Positions 1-9,179 of a stretch of DNA of 64,000 bases are shown in pieces. The position numbers were made by a program, and so were the translations under genes. The notes below the pieces were generated by a model. It was not told the DNA's origin, did no database searches, and saw only the letters and a list, made by a program, of their open reading frames with translations. Source of the stretch: Streptococcus mitis NCTC 12261. Its GTDB lineage: Bacteria > Bacillota > Bacilli > Lactobacillales > Streptococcaceae. The stretch is from positions 1,045,501 to 1,109,500 of the forward strand of contig NZ_CP028414.1 in the NCBI RefSeq assembly GCF_000148585.2. The letters run 5' to 3'. Each line of letters begins with the position of its first letter. Position 1 is the first letter of the stretch.

Positions 1-372
1 TATATTCGAATATGGTGTATCTTCCCCAGTGCGAATAACTGCCTTAACTGTAGTATTCATAGCTTTCAATTCTTCATGACTAATATATTCAATAATTATA
101 TTCGATCCTAAAAGATCTAGAACTGCTTGCCACTGTTCTTTGTTTTTTTCCTTAATTTCTTCTGCTAAGAAAATTTTTTCAATAAGTACATGATCTGAAT
201 ATTCTTTTAAAACTTCTAAAAAACTTGGACTACCTTTTCTTAATGCTAAATCAATTTTATCAATACCTTTTGGAACTGGCAATCCTAAATCTCCAATACA
301 AACCAAATCCATATGACCTAAATCATCAGCTAGTTTTGCTATATTACTATTTAAAATCCCATATTTCTTCAT
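1..372 (-). CDS. rbsD: D-ribose pyranase RbsD (partial, 3' end outside window)
   Basis: The reading frame is open for 124 codons from an ATG at 372 to the window edge with no stop, so only the last few residues should be missing compared with the usual ~130 aa. It begins MKKYGILNSNIAKLADDLGH, and the His of the GH-D motif near residue 20 is the conserved catalytic His of this family. RbsD interconverts pyranose and furanose forms of ribose so that ribokinase receives its substrate; it acts in the cytoplasm. The start overlaps the end of rbsK by 26 bases, indicating translational coupling in an rbsR-rbsK-rbsD operon. Ribose transporter genes probably follow beyond the left edge (inference). 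Confidence 0.93.
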   Translation of the reverse strand, partial: MKKYGILNSNIAKLADDLGHMDLVCIGDLGLPVPKGIDKIDLALRKGSPSFLEVLKEYSDHVLIEKIFLAEEIKEKNKEQWQAVLDLLGSNIIIEYISHEELKAMNTTVKAVIRTGEDTPYSNI

Positions 373-1258
373 ATCCTGGATGCTCCTTTATTTCTTTCAA
401 ACTCGGCATGCCACCTTGCGCTCCAAATCTTTGAACAGAAAGATGTGAAGCAATCGTTGCAAAGGACAATGCAACATTCATCTCTTTTCCTTTTGAGACA
501 GCATAAGCAAAAGCACCATTAAACGTATCTCCTGCTCCTGTAGTATCAACTACTTCTGCTTTTATAGCAGGAATCTTCTGAACTGCTGCCCCATCATAAT
601 AAATAGAACCTTCAACTCCTAATGTCACAATCATTTTATTAGGATAAATTTTAATAATTTCTTCTAATTTCTTATCTGGAAAAAGCTCTGAACATTCATG
701 CTCATTAGGAGTAATAAAATCACAAAAAGGAATCATCTCTATATCTGTTTCTCTAGCTGGTGCAGGATTGTAAAGTACCTTAACTTTATTTTCTTGACAA
801 AATTTAGCTATAGATAGGTTGGCTTCATGTGGTATTTCATTCTGTAATACAACAATACTTGCATCACTAATCAATTCCCACTCATTTTTCCAATCATTTG
901 TTTTAACTAAATTATTCGCTCCGGGATAATAAATAATTCTATTATCACCTCCATATAAAGTAATTTGTGCAACTCCTGTAGATTGTGGTACCGTTCCCAC
1001 ATGTTCTGTAGAAATATTATTATTTTGCAGATTACTTAGTAAATCTGCTGAAAAAATATCTTCTCCGACGTTTCCAAATATGTAAATATTATCTTCTACA
1101 CTGGATAATCTACCAATAGCTACAGCTTGATTTGCACCTTTTCCACCCGGAACTATATTAAATGAATCCCCAAAAATCGTTTCACCTCCTTCTGGAATCC
1201 TTTTTGTTCTCATAACTAAGTCCATTGAAATACTTCCAACAACAACAATTTTACTCAT
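347..1258 (-). CDS. rbsK: Ribokinase RbsK
   Basis: 303 aa PfkB-family sugar kinase that phosphorylates ribose to ribose 5-phosphate with ATP. The N-terminal sugar-binding signature is seen (GGKGANQAVAIGRL near residues 38-51), as is the C-terminal anion-hole and catalytic-base motif DTTGAGDTFNGAF near residue 240. Length matches the family. The start codon at 1258 abuts the stop of rbsR (1258..2235) and the end overlaps rbsD, so the three genes form a compact operon. Control is presumably by RbsR from the promoter near 2254-2302. Confidence 0.95.
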   Translation of the reverse strand: MSKIVVVGSISMDLVMRTKRIPEGGETIFGDSFNIVPGGKGANQAVAIGRLSSVEDNIYIFGNVGEDIFSADLLSNLQNNNISTEHVGTVPQSTGVAQITLYGGDNRIIYYPGANNLVKTNDWKNEWELISDASIVVLQNEIPHEANLSIAKFCQENKVKVLYNPAPARETDIEMIPFCDFITPNEHECSELFPDKKLEEIIKIYPNKMIVTLGVEGSIYYDGAAVQKIPAIKAEVVDTTGAGDTFNGAFAYAVSKGKEMNVALSFATIASHLSVQRFGAQGGMPSLKEIKEHPGYEEIWDFK

Positions 1259-2235
1259 TACTTTCTCCTTAATGTATTTCTTTCTACGTATCTAACAGGT
1301 AGTTTAATTTTAGCTTCATCTATAGAGAACTTATTTGCCATATTATAGATTAGCTTTGCAGCCTGTTCTCCCATTTTATATGATGATTGGTGAATAGTTG
1401 ATAAAGAAGGATAAATAAATTGACTAAGTACAATATCATCATAACCAATGATTTGAATATCATCTGGGATTTTTTTACCAATTGCTAAAATTTCATGAAT
1501 ATAAGCTATCGCATGAATATCAGAAGGCGCTATAATACTATCAATATTTGGATTTCTTTTTAGATTCTCTTTAGCTTCTGTTTGAATTTTTTCAAACTCA
1601 AATGTTTCACTTTCTTCAATACGAATCTCTAAAGATTTATTCCTCAAATAGTTTAAACTTGCTTCAAATCGTTCCGCAATGTTCTCAGCTTTATCATCTA
1701 AAACTTTAATAATCATAACTTGCTTAGCGCCAGCATTCCAAATTGCTTTAGCAGCCAAACGTCCACCCAACTGATTATCAGAAAAGACACCGTAACCTGT
1801 ATCTTTACTAATCCGGTCAACCACAACGACAGGTAACGTCAGATTTGGAAATTCCTTTGTAAAGTCAAGTGTCGTTATAATACCAGCTGCATTTGTTTTT
1901 AACAAAAGGTTTATATATTCTTCTAACGAATCATGATCTGAAATAGTACCAACCATAATCCTATAACCTTTATCTTTCAAATATGATTCAGCTCCTCGAA
2001 CCAATCTTGGGAAGAAGGGATTAGAAATATCTGGCAATAAGAGTCCTACCATTTGATTTTTTTTAGTTTTCAAAGATTGTGCTAATACATTCGGCGTGTA
2101 ATTTAATTTCTTGATAGCATTTTTTATCTTTTCTCTAGCATCATCTCCGACATAGCCTTTTTTCGAAATATATCTTGAAACTGTTGATTTTGATACTCCA
2201 GCTTCTTCAGCAACCTGTTTTATTGTAGTCATCAC
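1258..2235 (-). CDS. rbsR: LacI-family transcriptional regulator, probable ribose repressor RbsR
   Basis: 325 aa. The N-terminal helix-turn-helix (IKQVAEEAGVSKSTVSRYI, residues 5-23) and hinge (LNYTPNVLAQSLK, around 44-56) are typical of LacI/GalR repressors. The rest is a periplasmic-binding-protein-like effector domain (VGLLLPDISNPFF near residue 63; IIGYDDI near residue 263). It is the first gene of the operon ahead of rbsK and rbsD, so ribose or a ribose phosphate is the likely effector (inference from context). An 11-base palindrome lies between its start codon and its promoter, which suggests autoregulation. Confidence 0.92.
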   Translation of the reverse strand: MMTTIKQVAEEAGVSKSTVSRYISKKGYVGDDAREKIKNAIKKLNYTPNVLAQSLKTKKNQMVGLLLPDISNPFFPRLVRGAESYLKDKGYRIMVGTISDHDSLEEYINLLLKTNAAGIITTLDFTKEFPNLTLPVVVVDRISKDTGYGVFSDNQLGGRLAAKAIWNAGAKQVMIIKVLDDKAENIAERFEASLNYLRNKSLEIRIEESETFEFEKIQTEAKENLKRNPNIDSIIAPSDIHAIAYIHEILAIGKKIPDDIQIIGYDDIVLSQFIYPSLSTIHQSSYKMGEQAAKLIYNMANKFSIDEAKIKLPVRYVERNTLRRK

Positions 2236-2253
2236 TCCTCCTTCTTACGTTGT

Positions 2254-2302
2254 GGAACCGTTCCCTTATTTATATAGTAAGCGTTTTCTTTTATTTTGTC
2301 AA
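2254..2302 (-). promoter_or_regulatory. rbs operon promoter with operator palindrome and cre-like site
   Basis: On the minus strand TTGACA (2297-2302) and TACTAT (2274-2279) are 17 bases apart. The palindrome GGAAC-N-GTTCC at 2254-2264 lies just downstream of the -10 box and is a good LacI-family operator candidate, presumably for RbsR. A catabolite response element, AAGAAAACGCTTACT (2276-2290), overlaps the -10 and matches the cre consensus WTGNAANCGNWNNCW at all but one fixed position, implying CcpA repression in glucose. All of this is sequence matching; binding is inferred. Confidence 0.75.
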
Positions 2303-2370
2303 TACTTTTTTAGAAATATTTTAAATTTATTTCAGAGTACACATGTTTTTACTAATATCCTATTACTATT

Positions 2371-2445
2371 AGATACGAAACACAACAAGACCTCCACTAT
2401 ATTGAGGAGGCCTTGGATCAGCTAGGTTATTTAGTAAAAGACTAG
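2371..2445 (+). pseudogene. Possible C-terminal coding relic / terminator-like hairpin
   Basis: A 24-codon open stretch ends in TAG at 2443 and reads RYETQQDLHYIEEALDQLGY plus VKD, which looks like the tail of a PLP-dependent aminotransferase-type protein (weak resemblance). It has no start and a stop lies just upstream, so if it was ever coding it is a remnant. The same DNA carries an inverted repeat, CCTCC...GGAGG with flanking pairs (about 2388-2412), just past the Nudix gene stop, which may serve as that gene's terminator although the T-tract is poor. The remaining bases between 2303 and 2370 show nothing else. Confidence 0.3.
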
Positions 2446-2909
2446 AAGATTTTCTTCTCCCAATCATCTTCTGTACGGCGAGGGTAGAAAAACTCTGATT
2501 TGTCAGGAGCTTCCATCATCTCCATCAAGGGTAACATATCATAGGCCAGATCCAAGTTTGGAATCTGGTCTTTTTGCACCCAAGAAACTTCTCCTTCATC
2601 TGAAGAGCGAAGGCTACCAGAGAACTCAGTCGCCTTATAACAAATGACAATATAGCGCCCACCTGTATCTAGTGGCCAATTTTTAATGCCGACAAGTTGA
2701 GGATTTTGGATAGTCAATCCTGTTTCTTCGTAGATTTCACGAATGACAGACTCCGCAAAAGCCTCACCATTTTCAACATGACCTCCAGGAAAGGCATAAC
2801 CAGACCAGCGATTTGTTTCAGGAGAGCGATACTGCATAACCACGCGCTGAGTTTCGGGGTCTTCAATCAGACAAATGTTTGTTAAAATTGTTAATTGGGA
2901 ACGGGACAT
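2442..2909 (-). CDS. Nudix (MutT-type) hydrolase
   Basis: 155 aa. The Nudix box is complete (G-X5-E-X7-REIYEETGL, starting GGHVENGEAF near residue 42), giving the metal-binding helix that hydrolyses a nucleoside diphosphate linked to another moiety. Substrate cannot be assigned from sequence: dNTP sanitising (8-oxo-dGTPase type) is one option. It lies 22 bases downstream of uvrB on the same strand and is probably co-transcribed with it, which fits a nucleotide-pool or DNA-repair role (inference). Confidence 0.9.
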   Translation of the reverse strand: MSRSQLTILTNICLIEDPETQRVVMQYRSPETNRWSGYAFPGGHVENGEAFAESVIREIYEETGLTIQNPQLVGIKNWPLDTGGRYIVICYKATEFSGSLRSSDEGEVSWVQKDQIPNLDLAYDMLPLMEMMEAPDKSEFFYPRRTEDDWEKKIF

Positions 2910-2931
2910 ATTTTCTCCTTTAGATACTATT

Positions 2932-4920
2932 CTAATCCAACGCCTTGACTTCCAGCATCATATCACGAATCTGAGCTGCGAGTTCAAAGTCAAGCACTTC
3001 GACAGCTTCTTGCATTTGTTTTTCTAGTTTCTTGACGAGGTCTTTGCGTTCTTGTTTATTAAGGCTATTAATATCGACTTCCTTGTCCTCTTCCTTAGCA
3101 ACTGCCTTGGTCACGGCAATAAGATCACGGATTTCTTTCTTGATGGTTTGAGGTACGATACCATGCTCTTCATTATAAGCCATCTGGATTTTCCGACGGC
3201 GGGCAGTTTCATCAATGGCACGTTGCATAGACTGAGTCATCGTGTCCGCATACATGATGACATGTCCTTCGCTGTTACGGGCAGCACGTCCAATAGTTTG
3301 GATTAAGCCACGTTCGTTACGGAGGAAGCCTTCCTTGTCAGCATCTAGAATGGCTACGAGACTCACTTCAGGTACGTCAATCCCTTCACGGAGCAGGTTA
3401 ATTCCGACCAAGACATCAAAGACACCCAAGCGCAGATCACGGATAATCTCCGTCCGTTCCAAGGTCTTGATATCCGAGTGCATGTACTTGACCTTGATAC
3501 CCATTTCCTTGAAGTAGTCGGTCAAGTCCTCTGCCATTTTCTTAGTCAAAGTGGTGATAAAGGTTCGTTCATTCTTTTCAACACGGGCATTGATTTCACC
3601 CAAAAGGTCATCAATCTGTCCCATAGTCGGACGGACTTCTACCTCTGGATCCAAGAGTCCTGTTGGACGAATGATTTGCTCAATCACTGTCTCGGTCTGT
3701 TCATTTTCATAGTCACCAGGTGTCGCTGAAACGTAAACAATCTGATGAACGTGACTCTCAAACTCCTCCCGACGGAGAGGACGATTGTCCAAAGCTGATG
3801 GCAAACGGAAACCATAATTAACCAGCATTTCCTTACGCGAACGGTCACCATTGTACATACCTTTGATTTGTCCCATAGTCATATGACTCTCGTCAATCAT
3901 AATCAAGAAATCATCTGGAAAGAAGTCGAGAAGCGTATAAGGTGGCTCACCTTCGCTACGGCCATCCATATGGCGTGAATAGTTTTCAACCCCATTTGTA
4001 TAGCCCATCTCGCGCAGCATTTCGATATCGTACTCTGTCCGCTGCTTCAAACGCTGAGCTTCAAGTAATTTGCCTTCCTTCTCAAAGACAGCTAACTGCT
4101 CCTCCAACTCTGCCTGAATCTTGGCAATAGCCACTTCCATATGGTCGTCATTGGTCACAAAGTGAGTAGCTGGGAAAATCGCCAAATGATCCACTTCTCC
4201 CAATACCTGGCCTGTCAGAGCCTCAACCTCACGGATACGGTCAATCTCGTCTCCGAAAAACTCCACTCGAAAGGCATGTTCATCACGGGAAGCAGGGAAA
4301 ATCTCCACTACATCCCCACGCACACGAAATCTTCCCCGTTGGAAATCAATATCATTACGTTCAAACTGGATATCAACCAAGTCATTCAAGAGTTTATCAC
4401 GAGAAATTTCAAGACCTGGACGGAGACTAACGACACTATCAGCGTATTCCTTGGGCGAACCCAAACCATAGATACAAGAGACAGAAGCCACAACAATGAC
4501 ATCATTACGCTCCAAAAGAGCCGAAGTCGCTGAGTGGCGGAGTTTATCAATCTCGTCATTGACAGAGCTGTCCTTCTCAATATAGGTATCACTAGAAGGA
4601 ACATAGGCCTCTGGCTGGTAATAATCATAGTAAGACACAAAATACTCAACAGCATTCTCAGGGAAAAATTCCTTAAACTCCCCATAGAGCTGTCCTGCCA
4701 GAGTCTTATTGTGGGCGATGACCAGAGTGGGTTTATTGACTTTGGAAATGACCTGACTCATGGTATAGGTCTTCCCTGTACCAGTCGCCCCCATCAGAAT
4801 CTGAGCTTTTTCGCCCCCCTCGATATTATCAACCAACTGCTCGATAGCTTGGGGTTGGTCTCCTGATGGTTCATATTTTGATACTAGTTTAAATTGATTG
4901 TCAGTAATGCGGGTAATCAT
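2932..4920 (-). CDS. uvrB: Excinuclease ABC subunit B (UvrB)
   Basis: 662 aa, full length. UvrB verifies DNA damage after UvrA2 loading and recruits UvrC for incision in nucleotide excision repair. Visible motifs: Walker A GATGTGKT near residue 44, the [10 protein letters not shown] hairpin region around residue 97, DESH Walker B near residue 342, helicase motif [14 protein letters not shown], and the C-terminal UVR motif (FELAAQIRD) that contacts UvrC. The protein is close to those of other streptococci. The Nudix gene follows closely downstream. Confidence 0.98.
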   Translation of the reverse strand: MITRITDNQFKLVSKYEPSGDQPQAIEQLVDNIEGGEKAQILMGATGTGKTYTMSQVISKVNKPTLVIAHNKTLAGQLYGEFKEFFPENAVEYFVSYYDYYQPEAYVPSSDTYIEKDSSVNDEIDKLRHSATSALLERNDVIVVASVSCIYGLGSPKEYADSVVSLRPGLEISRDKLLNDLVDIQFERNDIDFQRGRFRVRGDVVEIFPASRDEHAFRVEFFGDEIDRIREVEALTGQVLGEVDHLAIFPATHFVTNDDHMEVAIAKIQAELEEQLAVFEKEGKLLEAQRLKQRTEYDIEMLREMGYTNGVENYSRHMDGRSEGEPPYTLLDFFPDDFLIMIDESHMTMGQIKGMYNGDRSRKEMLVNYGFRLPSALDNRPLRREEFESHVHQIVYVSATPGDYENEQTETVIEQIIRPTGLLDPEVEVRPTMGQIDDLLGEINARVEKNERTFITTLTKKMAEDLTDYFKEMGIKVKYMHSDIKTLERTEIIRDLRLGVFDVLVGINLLREGIDVPEVSLVAILDADKEGFLRNERGLIQTIGRAARNSEGHVIMYADTMTQSMQRAIDETARRRKIQMAYNEEHGIVPQTIKKEIRDLIAVTKAVAKEEDKEVDINSLNKQERKDLVKKLEKQMQEAVEVLDFELAAQIRDMMLEVKALD

Positions 4921-4948
4921 AAGAATCCTCTCTTGATGTGCTATTCCT

Positions 4949-4957
4949 ATTTTAGCA
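4949..4957 (-). promoter_or_regulatory. uvrB promoter (extended -10)
   Basis: Minus strand TGC-TAAAAT (TAAAAT at 4949-4954), about 30 bases before the uvrB ATG, forms an extended -10. No good -35 is visible 17 bases upstream. A SD-like GAGAGGA precedes the ATG at 4920. Confidence 0.5.
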
Positions 4958-4996
4958 TACTTGTAACATTTTCACGAAGAAAAGGACGGACCGAAG

Positions 4997-5950
4997 TCAC
5001 ATCCTTTCATTTTCTTTCTTTAATTGATAAGCGAGATAGACAATCAGCAGTAGCAAGATCAGACTTGTCATGATAGATCCTTCTATCCCAAAAGAGCCAC
5101 CTGATAGCCAATCTTGATTACCTTGTGGTAAAAAGGTCATCAAAGACGTTCCTGACGGCTGACCACTAACTAAAATCCCAAAAAGATTTCCCTGAGCAAA
5201 ATTCCAAGCCCCATGAATACCTGCTACACCCCAAACTGTATCTGTTTTGAGGAGGTAAAGTGACATGGCAACTCCGAATAAAAAGAGATTCACTAGAGAT
5301 AGAGGGGTGAGACCAGAATTTCCCGCATGAAGCAGGGTAAAGAACAGGCTAGATATAAGAACAGCTAGTTTTAGATTGGTTCTTGAGGCCAATTGAGGAA
5401 GGAGCCAAGCACGGGCCACCACTTCTTCTGTTGTCCCCTGTAAAATCCAAAATGGAACGGTAAAAATGACAAAGGCTAGCGAATAAGGATTCAAGTGAAT
5501 GGACTCAAAACGATATTGCCCTAATGCTACTAAACCTAACAAGGTCAGAAGAAAAAGTGCCAGACCTATACCAAATCCTTTAAGAAGATTGCTGAAGAAA
5601 TTCTCTCTATAAAATCCCAAGGTTCGAATAGGTCTTTTCTCAACTTTTCTAGTCCATCTGAACACAGTGTTGAGAACGAAACCAAAGGACAGCAATTCTA
5701 AAATTAAACGAAAGTCACTTGTTTTATCCGTCAAGCTCTGAAGCAAGGTTTGTAAGAAGGCAGCAAAAGCTTGACCACTCTCTCCAAAATTTCTAGCAAG
5801 TCCGATGAGTGCTAACAAACTAATACCATACAAAGTATAAGCCACAAACTCTCCTACGAAGACAAAAACAAAGGCTAACAAGAGACTTGTGTAAATGTAT
5901 AAACTCATTTTTGAAGCTTGGAAGTCTTTAAATATTTTTTTGTTCTTCAT
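4997..5950 (-). CDS. CPBP-family intramembrane glutamic endopeptidase (Abi/CAAX-like)
   Basis: 317 aa with about eight hydrophobic segments. The family motifs are present: EEVVAR (EExxxR), then LFFTLLHAGN (FxxxH) and HGAWNF. These are the proposed membrane-embedded metal or catalytic residues of CPBP proteases; members process prenylated or peptide substrates and some protect against bacteriocins. The substrate here is unknown. I place the start at ATG 5950 (MKNKKIFKDF) because it follows an AGAGGACAG Shine-Dalgarno; a longer frame back to 6175 would run into the divergent transporter gene and is hydrophobic junk. It is convergent to nothing and lies 76 bases before uvrB's start. Confidence 0.85.
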   Translation of the reverse strand: MKNKKIFKDFQASKMSLYIYTSLLLAFVFVFVGEFVAYTLYGISLLALIGLARNFGESGQAFAAFLQTLLQSLTDKTSDFRLILELLSFGFVLNTVFRWTRKVEKRPIRTLGFYRENFFSNLLKGFGIGLALFLLTLLGLVALGQYRFESIHLNPYSLAFVIFTVPFWILQGTTEEVVARAWLLPQLASRTNLKLAVLISSLFFTLLHAGNSGLTPLSLVNLFLFGVAMSLYLLKTDTVWGVAGIHGAWNFAQGNLFGILVSGQPSGTSLMTFLPQGNQDWLSGGSFGIEGSIMTSLILLLLIVYLAYQLKKENERM

Positions 5951-6065
5951 ATCCCTGTCCTCTTTCCTTCTATTATATACTATTATTATAGCACTTTGTG
6001 GTAGCAGTTCAAGAAAGAAATAAAGAGCTTTTATGTTATATCTTCTAACATAAAAGTCCCTAGAT

Positions 6066-6094
6066 TTGCATTTTTTTGTTTTTTCTGATATAAT
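6066..6094 (+). promoter_or_regulatory. Promoter of the amino-acid ABC transporter operon
   Basis: TTGCAT (6066-6071), a 17-base spacer and TATAAT (6089-6094) preceded by TGA (extended -10). The gene's AAGGAG Shine-Dalgarno follows at about 6110. Confidence 0.8.
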
Positions 6095-6123
6095 GGGAAA
6101 ATATTCGGAAAAGGAGACTAAAA

Positions 6124-8289
6124 ATGAAGAAAAAATTTCTAGCATTTTTGCTAATTTTATTCCCAATTTTCTCATTAGGTATCGCGAAAGCTGAAACGAT
6201 TAAGATTGTGTCTGATACCGCCTATGCACCTTTTGAGTTTAAAGATTCAGATCAAACTTATAAAGGAATTGATGTTGACATTATCAACAAAGTCGCTGAG
6301 ATTAAAGGATGGAACATTCAGATGTCTTATCCTGGTTTTGACGCAGCGGTAAATGCGGTTCAAGCTGGTCAAGCTGACGCTATCATGGCAGGGATGACAA
6401 AGACTAAAGAACGTGAAAAAGTCTTCACCATGTCTGATACTTACTATGATACAAAAGTTGTCATTGCTACTACAAAGGCACACAAGATTAGTAAATATGA
6501 CCAATTAACTGGCAAAACCGTTGGTGTTAAAAACGGAACTGCTGCTCAACGTTTTCTTGAAACAATCAAAGATAAATACGGCTTTACTATTAAAACATTT
6601 GACACTAGTGATTTGATGAACAACAGCTTGAGTGCTGGTGCCATCGATGCCATGATGGATGACAAACCTGTTATCGAATATGCCATTAACCAAGGGCAAG
6701 ACCTCCATATTGAAATGGATGGTGAAGCTGTAGGTAGCTTTGCTTTCGGTGTTAAAAAAGGTAGCAAATACGAGCACCTAGTTACTGAATTTAACCAAGC
6801 CTTGGCTGAAATGAAAAAAGATGGTAGTCTTGATAAAATCATCAAGAAATGGACTGCTTCATCATCTTCAGCAGTGCCAACTACAACTACTCTAGCAGGC
6901 TTAAAAGCCATTCCTGTTAAAGCTAAATATATCATTGCCAGCGATTCTTCTTTTGCACCTTTTGTTTTCCAAAACTCAAGTAACCAATTTACTGGTATTG
7001 ATATGGAATTGATTAAGGCAATCGCTAAAGACCAAGGTTTTGAAATTGAAATCACCAACCCTGGTTTCGATGCCGCTATCAGTGCTGTTCAAGCTGGTCA
7101 AGCCGATGGTATCATTGCTGGTATGTCTGTCACAGATGCTCGTAAGGCAACTTTTGACTTCTCAGAATCATACTACACTGCTAATACTATCCTTGGTGTC
7201 AAAGAATCAAGCACCATTGCTTCCTATGAAGACTTGAAAGGGAAGACAGTTGGTGTTAAAAACGGAACTGCTTCTCAAACCTTCCTAACAGAAAATCAAA
7301 GCAAATACGGTTACAAAATTAAAACCTTTGCTGATGGTTCTTCAATGTATGACAGTTTAAATACTGGAGCCATCGATGCTGTTATGGATGATGAGCCTGT
7401 CCTCAAATATTCTATCAGCCAAGGACAAAAATTGAAAACTCCAATCGCTGGAACTCCAATCGGTGAAACAGCCTTTGCTGTTAAAAAAGGAGCAAATCCA
7501 GAATTGATTGAAATGTTCAATAACGGACTTGCAAACCTTAAAGCAAACGGTGAATTCCAAAAGATTCTTGATAAATACCTAGCTAGTGAATCATCAACTG
7601 CTTCAACAAGCACTGTTGACGAAACAACTATCTGGGGCTTGCTTCAAAACAACTACAAACAACTCCTTAGTGGTCTTGGTATCACTCTTGCTCTAGCTCT
7701 TATCTCGTTTGCTATTGCCATTGTCATCGGGATTATCTTCGGTATGTTTAGCGTTAGCCCCTACAAATCTCTTCGTGTGATCTCTGAGATTTTCGTTGAC
7801 GTTATTCGTGGTATTCCATTGATGATTCTTGCAGCCTTCATCTTCTGGGGAATTCCAAACTTCATCGAGTCTATCACAGGCCAACAAAGCCCAATTAACG
7901 ACTTTGTAGCTGGTACTATTGCCCTATCGCTCAATGCAGCGGCTTATATCGCTGAAATCGTTCGTGGTGGTATTCAGGCCGTTCCAGTTGGCCAAATGGA
8001 AGCCAGCCGAAGCTTGGGTATCTCTTATGGAAAAACCATGCGTAAGATTATCTTGCCACAAGCAACTAAATTGATGTTGCCAAACTTTGTTAACCAATTC
8101 GTTATCGCTCTTAAAGATACAACAATCGTATCTGCTATCGGTTTGGTTGAACTCTTCCAAACTGGTAAGATTATCATTGCCCGTAACTACCAAAGTTTCA
8201 AGATGTATGCAATCCTTGCTATCTTCTATCTTGTAATTATCACACTTTTGACTAGACTAGCGAAACGCTTAGAAAAGAGGATTCGTTAA
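6124..8289 (+). CDS. glnP: Amino-acid ABC transporter with two substrate-binding domains fused to permease (GlnP type)
   Basis: 721 aa. A signal sequence (residues 1-24) is followed by two tandem periplasmic-type binding domains (about 25-255 and 270-490) that are clear repeats of each other: both carry D-x-x-YAPF/SFAPF starts, the NPGFDAA/YPGFDAA segment, and [10 protein letters not shown]-terminal membrane domain (about 510-721) carries the EAA-type loop ([20 protein letters not shown]). This is the GlnPQ architecture known from Lactococcus, which imports glutamine, glutamate or asparagine. With two copies per dimer, four binding domains serve one pore. The stop overlaps the glnQ start by one base (TAATG). 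Substrate is inferred from the family. Confidence 0.93.
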   Translation: MKKKFLAFLLILFPIFSLGIAKAETIKIVSDTAYAPFEFKDSDQTYKGIDVDIINKVAEIKGWNIQMSYPGFDAAVNAVQAGQADAIMAGMTKTKEREKVFTMSDTYYDTKVVIATTKAHKISKYDQLTGKTVGVKNGTAAQRFLETIKDKYGFTIKTFDTSDLMNNSLSAGAIDAMMDDKPVIEYAINQGQDLHIEMDGEAVGSFAFGVKKGSKYEHLVTEFNQALAEMKKDGSLDKIIKKWTASSSSAVPTTTTLAGLKAIPVKAKYIIASDSSFAPFVFQNSSNQFTGIDMELIKAIAKDQGFEIEITNPGFDAAISAVQAGQADGIIAGMSVTDARKATFDFSESYYTANTILGVKESSTIASYEDLKGKTVGVKNGTASQTFLTENQSKYGYKIKTFADGSSMYDSLNTGAIDAVMDDEPVLKYSISQGQKLKTPIAGTPIGETAFAVKKGANPELIEMFNNGLANLKANGEFQKILDKYLASESSTASTSTVDETTIWGLLQNNYKQLLSGLGITLALALISFAIAIVIGIIFGMFSVSPYKSLRVISEIFVDVIRGIPLMILAAFIFWGIPNFIESITGQQSPINDFVAGTIALSLNAAAYIAEIVRGGIQAVPVGQMEASRSLGISYGKTMRKIILPQATKLMLPNFVNQFVIALKDTTIVSAIGLVELFQTGKIIIARNYQSFKMYAILAIFYLVIITLLTRLAKRLEKRIR

Positions 8290-9029
8290 TGGCAAAACTA
8301 AAAATTGATGTAAATGATTTACACAAGCACTATGGAAAAAATGAAGTTTTAAAAGGAATTACGACTAAATTCTATGAAGGAGATGTTGTTTGTATCATTG
8401 GTCCTTCAGGTTCTGGTAAATCGACCTTCCTTCGTAGCCTCAACCTTCTAGAAGAAGTTACTAGCGGTCACATCACTGTGAACGGTTATGACTTAACTGA
8501 AAAAACAACCAACGTTGACCACGTCCGTGAAAATATCGGAATGGTTTTCCAACACTTCAACCTCTTCCCACACATGTCTGTATTGGATAACATTACTTTT
8601 GCTCCTATCGAGCACAAGTTGATGACTAAGGAAGAAGCTGAGAAATTGGGAATGGAGTTGCTTGACAAGGTTGGGCTAGCAGATAAAGCTAATGCTAATC
8701 CAGATAGCCTATCAGGTGGTCAAAAACAACGTGTGGCCATCGCTCGTGGACTTGCAATGAACCCAGATATCATGCTCTTTGATGAACCAACTTCAGCCCT
8801 TGACCCTGAGATGGTCGGAGACGTACTGAACGTTATGAAGGAATTGGCTGAGCAAGGTATGACCATGATTATCGTAACCCATGAAATGGGATTTGCCCGT
8901 CAAGTTGCCAACCGCGTTATCTTTACTGCAGACGGTGAATTCCTAGAAGACGGAACACCTGATCAAATCTTTGATAACCCACAACACCCACGTCTGAAAG
9001 AGTTCTTGGACAAGGTCTTAAACGTCTAA
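8289..9029 (+). CDS. glnQ: Amino-acid ABC transporter ATP-binding protein (GlnQ type)
   Basis: 246 aa polar-amino-acid-type ABC ATPase. Walker [10 protein letters not shown] near residue 38, Q-loop [11 protein letters not shown], signature LSGGQKQR, Walker [15 protein letters not shown] and switch His in VTHEMGFAR are all intact. It is translationally coupled to the upstream permease/binding protein by a TAATG overlap, and powers it from the cytoplasmic side. A strong terminator follows at 9035. Confidence 0.96.
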   Translation: MAKLKIDVNDLHKHYGKNEVLKGITTKFYEGDVVCIIGPSGSGKSTFLRSLNLLEEVTSGHITVNGYDLTEKTTNVDHVRENIGMVFQHFNLFPHMSVLDNITFAPIEHKLMTKEEAEKLGMELLDKVGLADKANANPDSLSGGQKQRVAIARGLAMNPDIMLFDEPTSALDPEMVGDVLNVMKELAEQGMTMIIVTHEMGFARQVANRVIFTADGEFLEDGTPDQIFDNPQHPRLKEFLDKVLNV

Positions 9030-9034
9030 ACTCA

Positions 9035-9062
9035 AACTGTAAGGATTTCCTTACAGTTTTTT
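9035..9062 (+). terminator. Rho-independent terminator after glnQ
   Basis: AACTGTAAGGA and TCCTTACAGTT form a perfect 11-bp stem with a 2-base loop, followed by a run of T. Confidence 0.92.
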
Positions 9063-9082
9063 TCTATCTCGTATTGGATTTT

Positions 9083-9110
9083 TTGATTTTTCGGAAAATT
9101 ATGTTAGAAT
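9083..9110 (+). promoter_or_regulatory. zwf promoter overlapped by a CodY-like box
   Basis: TTGATT (9083-9088), a 16-base spacer and TAGAAT (9105-9110) with an upstream TG (extended -10). The 15-mer ATTTTTCGGAAAATT at 9086-9100 matches the CodY consensus AATTTTCWGAAAATT at 13 of 15 positions and occupies the spacer, a repressing position. CodY binding is inferred. Confidence 0.65.
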
Positions 9111-9179
9111 TAAGTTTATGAAATGAGGTTTCCTCATACCTAGCAAGACTAGGAATAAAAATAGAAATTAGGTAGCTAG

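Noticed and set aside
4141-4533. Open frame of 130 codons opposite uvrB
   Set aside because: It lies fully inside uvrB on the other strand, with no ribosome site or family similarity; similar shadow frames occur in carB, smc, topA, ffh and leuA.
6100-6114. CodY-like box ahead of glnP
   Set aside because: Only about 11 of 15 positions match the consensus, too weak next to the 13/15 and 14/15 sites elsewhere.
5951-6175. N-terminal extension of the CPBP protease to 392 aa
   Set aside because: It runs across the divergent transporter promoter and start; ATG 5950 has a clear ribosome site and gives normal family length.
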